Positions 21,267 to 22,834 of a DNA stretch of 22,834 bases are shown piece by piece; the first letter of the stretch is position 1, and each line of letters opens with the position of its first letter. The notes beneath the pieces are model-generated. The model saw only the letters and a program-made list of their open reading frames with translations, did no database searches and was not told the DNA's origin. Location of the stretch: the NCBI GenBank assembly GCA_002307145.1, contig DBTR01000009.1:1-22834 (forward strand), in the 5' to 3' direction. The stretch is from Rhodospirillum sp. UBA1311. GTDB lineage: Bacteria; Pseudomonadota; Alphaproteobacteria; Rhodospirillales; Rhodospirillaceae. The translations under genes and the position numbers were made by a program.

Positions 21267-22442
21267 TCAGTCCGGCTCCCGCCGGAAGAGCAGCATCGCG
21301 AGCGCCGCCAGGGGCATTGCGAACCCGCACCATGCGGTTCCCGTCCACCCCGCGTGAACATAGACCCAGCCGCCCAAGGCCGAGCCCGCCGCGCCGCCGA
21401 CGAAGAACGCGGCGATGAACAGGCCGTTCAGGCGGCTGCGCAACTCCGGCCGCAGCCCGAAGATCACCCGTTGCCCCAGCACCAGGTTGCCCGAGACGCC
21501 GAAGTCCAGCAGGATCGCGGACGTCACCAATAGCCCGAGCGCCAGATTCGATCCGTCGGCGACGACGAGCGAGAGCGGAAATGCGGCGGCGGCGACCAGC
21601 ATCGACACCGCCGACCCCGAACGGATATGCCCCCGATCGGCGACCCGCCCGGCGACCGGCGCGGCGATCGCGCCCGCCACCCCCGCCAACGCAAACAGCG
21701 CGATGCCGCTTTGGCTCAAGCCGAATCGCCCGGCCAGATACAACGGCGCGGAGGTCCAGAACAGGCTGAACGCGCCGAACAGACAGGCCTGGTAGAAGCC
21801 CCGCCGCCGGAGCGCCGGGGTCGATGCGACGAGATACGCCATCGACACCAACAGCGTCGTATAGGTCAGCTCGGCGGTCGGCTGCCGGAGCGGCAGGGCG
21901 ACGCGCAACAGCACCGCCAGTCCCGCCATCAAGCCCGCCGAGACCCAGAACACCGCATGCCACGAGGCGAGGTCGGCGAGGAAGCTCGCGAACGGCCTCG
22001 CCAACATGATCCCGAGCAACAGACCCGACATCACGTTGCCCACCACCCGCCCCCGCACCGCCTCGGGTGCGAGATGTGCCGCGAACGGCACCAGCACCTG
22101 CGCCGAGACCGAACACAAGCCGATGGTCAGCGAGGCGGCGAGAAACGCTCCTGCGCTACCAGACAGCGCCGCGCCGACGAGCGCGACGGCGCTCAGGCCC
22201 ACCACCGCGACGATCAGTCGGCGGTTCTCCATCAGATCGGCAAGCGGCACGATCAGCAGCAGGCCGAGTCCGTAGCCGACCTGGGTGAGGGTGACGATCA
22301 CCCCCGCCGCGTCGGGAGCAAGGCCGAGGGAGGCCGAGATCGGGCCGACCAGGGGCTGGGCGTAGTAGAGATTGGCGACGATCGCGCCGCACGCGACGCC
22401 GAGCAGAAGGATCAGCCACGACGATGGCTTGGAAACGGACAC
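21267..22442 (-). CDS. MFS transporter
   Basis: The 391-residue protein has about 12 hydrophobic helices and the start ANLYYAQPLVGPISASLGL, which marks a group of DHA1-type drug/metabolite efflux proteins (YgaY-like). The inter-helix 2-3 loop PLADLMENRRLI and the middle ALRRRGFYQACLFGAFSLFW fit the family. It probably exports a small molecule by proton antiport. The substrate is unknown. The start is GTG 22442 with GAGGAG upstream. It lies just downstream of the pntB terminator, so it likely has its own promoter or is read through. It ends near the rpsU terminator, in convergent orientation. Confidence 0.9.
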   Translation of the reverse strand: MSVSKPSSWLILLLGVACGAIVANLYYAQPLVGPISASLGLAPDAAGVIVTLTQVGYGLGLLLIVPLADLMENRRLIVAVVGLSAVALVGAALSGSAGAFLAASLTIGLCSVSAQVLVPFAAHLAPEAVRGRVVGNVMSGLLLGIMLARPFASFLADLASWHAVFWVSAGLMAGLAVLLRVALPLRQPTAELTYTTLLVSMAYLVASTPALRRRGFYQACLFGAFSLFWTSAPLYLAGRFGLSQSGIALFALAGVAGAIAAPVAGRVADRGHIRSGSAVSMLVAAAAFPLSLVVADGSNLALGLLVTSAILLDFGVSGNLVLGQRVIFGLRPELRSRLNGLFIAAFFVGGAAGSALGGWVYVHAGWTGTAWCGFAMPLAALAMLLFRREPD

Positions 22443-22462
22443 GCTACTCTCCTCAAGGAAGC

Positions 22463-22488
22463 AAAAAGGGCGGCCCGAAGGCCGCCCT
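22463..22488 (-). terminator. Rho-independent terminator after pntB
   Basis: On the minus strand GGGCGGCC (22480-22487) and GGCCGCCC (22468-22475) form a stem around a stable TTCG tetraloop, followed by TTTTT (22463-22467). It lies 27 bases after the pntB stop and ends just before the MFS ribosome-binding site. Confidence 0.93.
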
Positions 22489-22514
22489 GATATTGGTTCA
22501 ACGCGCTGAAAGCG

Positions 22515-22834
22515 TTAGAGCGACTGAACGATTTGTTCGGTCATCTTCTTCGCATCGCCGAACAGCATCATGGTGTTGTCGGCATAGAACAGCGGGTTTT
22601 CGACGCCCGCGTAGCCCGACGCCATGGAGCGCTTGACGAACAGCACGGTCTTGGCACGGTCCACTTCAAGGATCGGCATGCCGAAGATCGGGCTCGACGG
22701 ATCGTTCTTCGCCGACGGGTTGGTGACGTCGTTGGCGCCGATCACGTAGACGACGTCGGCGGTGGAGAACTCGTGGTTGATCTCCTCCAACTCGAAGACT
22801 TCGTCATAGGGCACGTTGGCTTCCGCCAGCAGCA
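22515..22834 (-). CDS. pntB: NAD(P) transhydrogenase subunit beta, C-terminal part (cut by window edge)
   Basis: The last 106 or so codons read LLAEANVPYDEVFELEEI at the window edge, then VVYVIGANDVTNPSAK, then GMPILEVDRAKTVLFVKRSM, then GVENPLFY, ending TEQIVQSL. These are the NADP(H)-binding domain III signatures of PntB, including the GANDVTNP loop. The full enzyme couples proton entry to NADP+ reduction by NADH at the inner membrane. The start and the pntA genes are outside the window. A strong terminator follows. Confidence 0.96.
   Translation of the reverse strand, partial: LLAEANVPYDEVFELEEINHEFSTADVVYVIGANDVTNPSAKNDPSSPIFGMPILEVDRAKTVLFVKRSMASGYAGVENPLFYADNTMMLFGDAKKMTEQIVQSL

Noticed and set aside
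22440..22500. Riboswitch between pntB and the MFS gene
   Set aside because: The hairpin with a TTCG loop and five T residues is fully explained as the pntB terminator.

Overview
The window is high-GC, gene-dense bacterial DNA and looks like an ordinary chromosomal stretch of an alphaproteobacterium, probably Rhodospirillales-like. The indications are a TrcR/DUF1013 cell-cycle regulator, DUF1192, two YdcH/DUF465 proteins, a ROSE-type leader on an Hsp20 gene, alphaproteobacterial-type L31 and S21, and the C-terminus of PntB. These are family and context judgements, not a taxonomic search. I see no insertion sequence, prophage, CRISPR array, tRNA or rRNA. No stretch over about 215 bases lacks a gene.

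Layout. 1-2469 (minus strand): epmA, then a type III polyketide synthase, then a methyltransferase cut by the window edge; the last two overlap by 8 bases. 2543-4162 (plus): epmB and efp. With the divergent epmA they make a self-contained set for EF-P (R)-beta-lysylation. 4237-8926 (plus): an inositol-monophosphatase-family enzyme, then a three-gene envelope module (secreted OmpA-like protein, MotA/ExbB-type channel, MotB-type coiled-coil stator subunit), then rpmE with a strong terminator. 9084-11558 (plus): a membrane class III nucleotidyl cyclase with a 19-proline linker, then an Hsp20 gene with a good sigma-32 promoter and a ROSE-like RNA thermometer. 11608-12978 (minus): a SnoaL-like protein preceded by a possible attenuator, a hotdog thioesterase and a DUF1192 protein. 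13111-15418 (plus): a PIG3-type quinone oxidoreductase, trcR and a DJ-1/PfpI protein. 15482-16880: a small YdcH protein (minus), ubiX and a CIA30 protein (plus). 16884-17981 (minus): a phosphofructokinase with mixed phosphodonor residues. 18116-20794 (plus): a second YdcH protein, purE, purK and a DedA protein. 20937-21197 (plus): rpsU, whose best ribosome-binding site points to an AUA codon. 21267-22834 (minus): an MFS transporter and the end of pntB.

Most genes are housekeeping. The parts most worth a second look are the OmpA/MotA/MotB-like module, which stands apart from any flagellar, Tol-Pal or Zorya locus seen here; the hsp20 heat-shock control region; the rpsU start and leader; the possible attenuator before the SnoaL-like gene; and the polyketide synthase/methyltransferase pair behind epmA. 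I found no clear, wholly new system. The envelope module is the nearest candidate.
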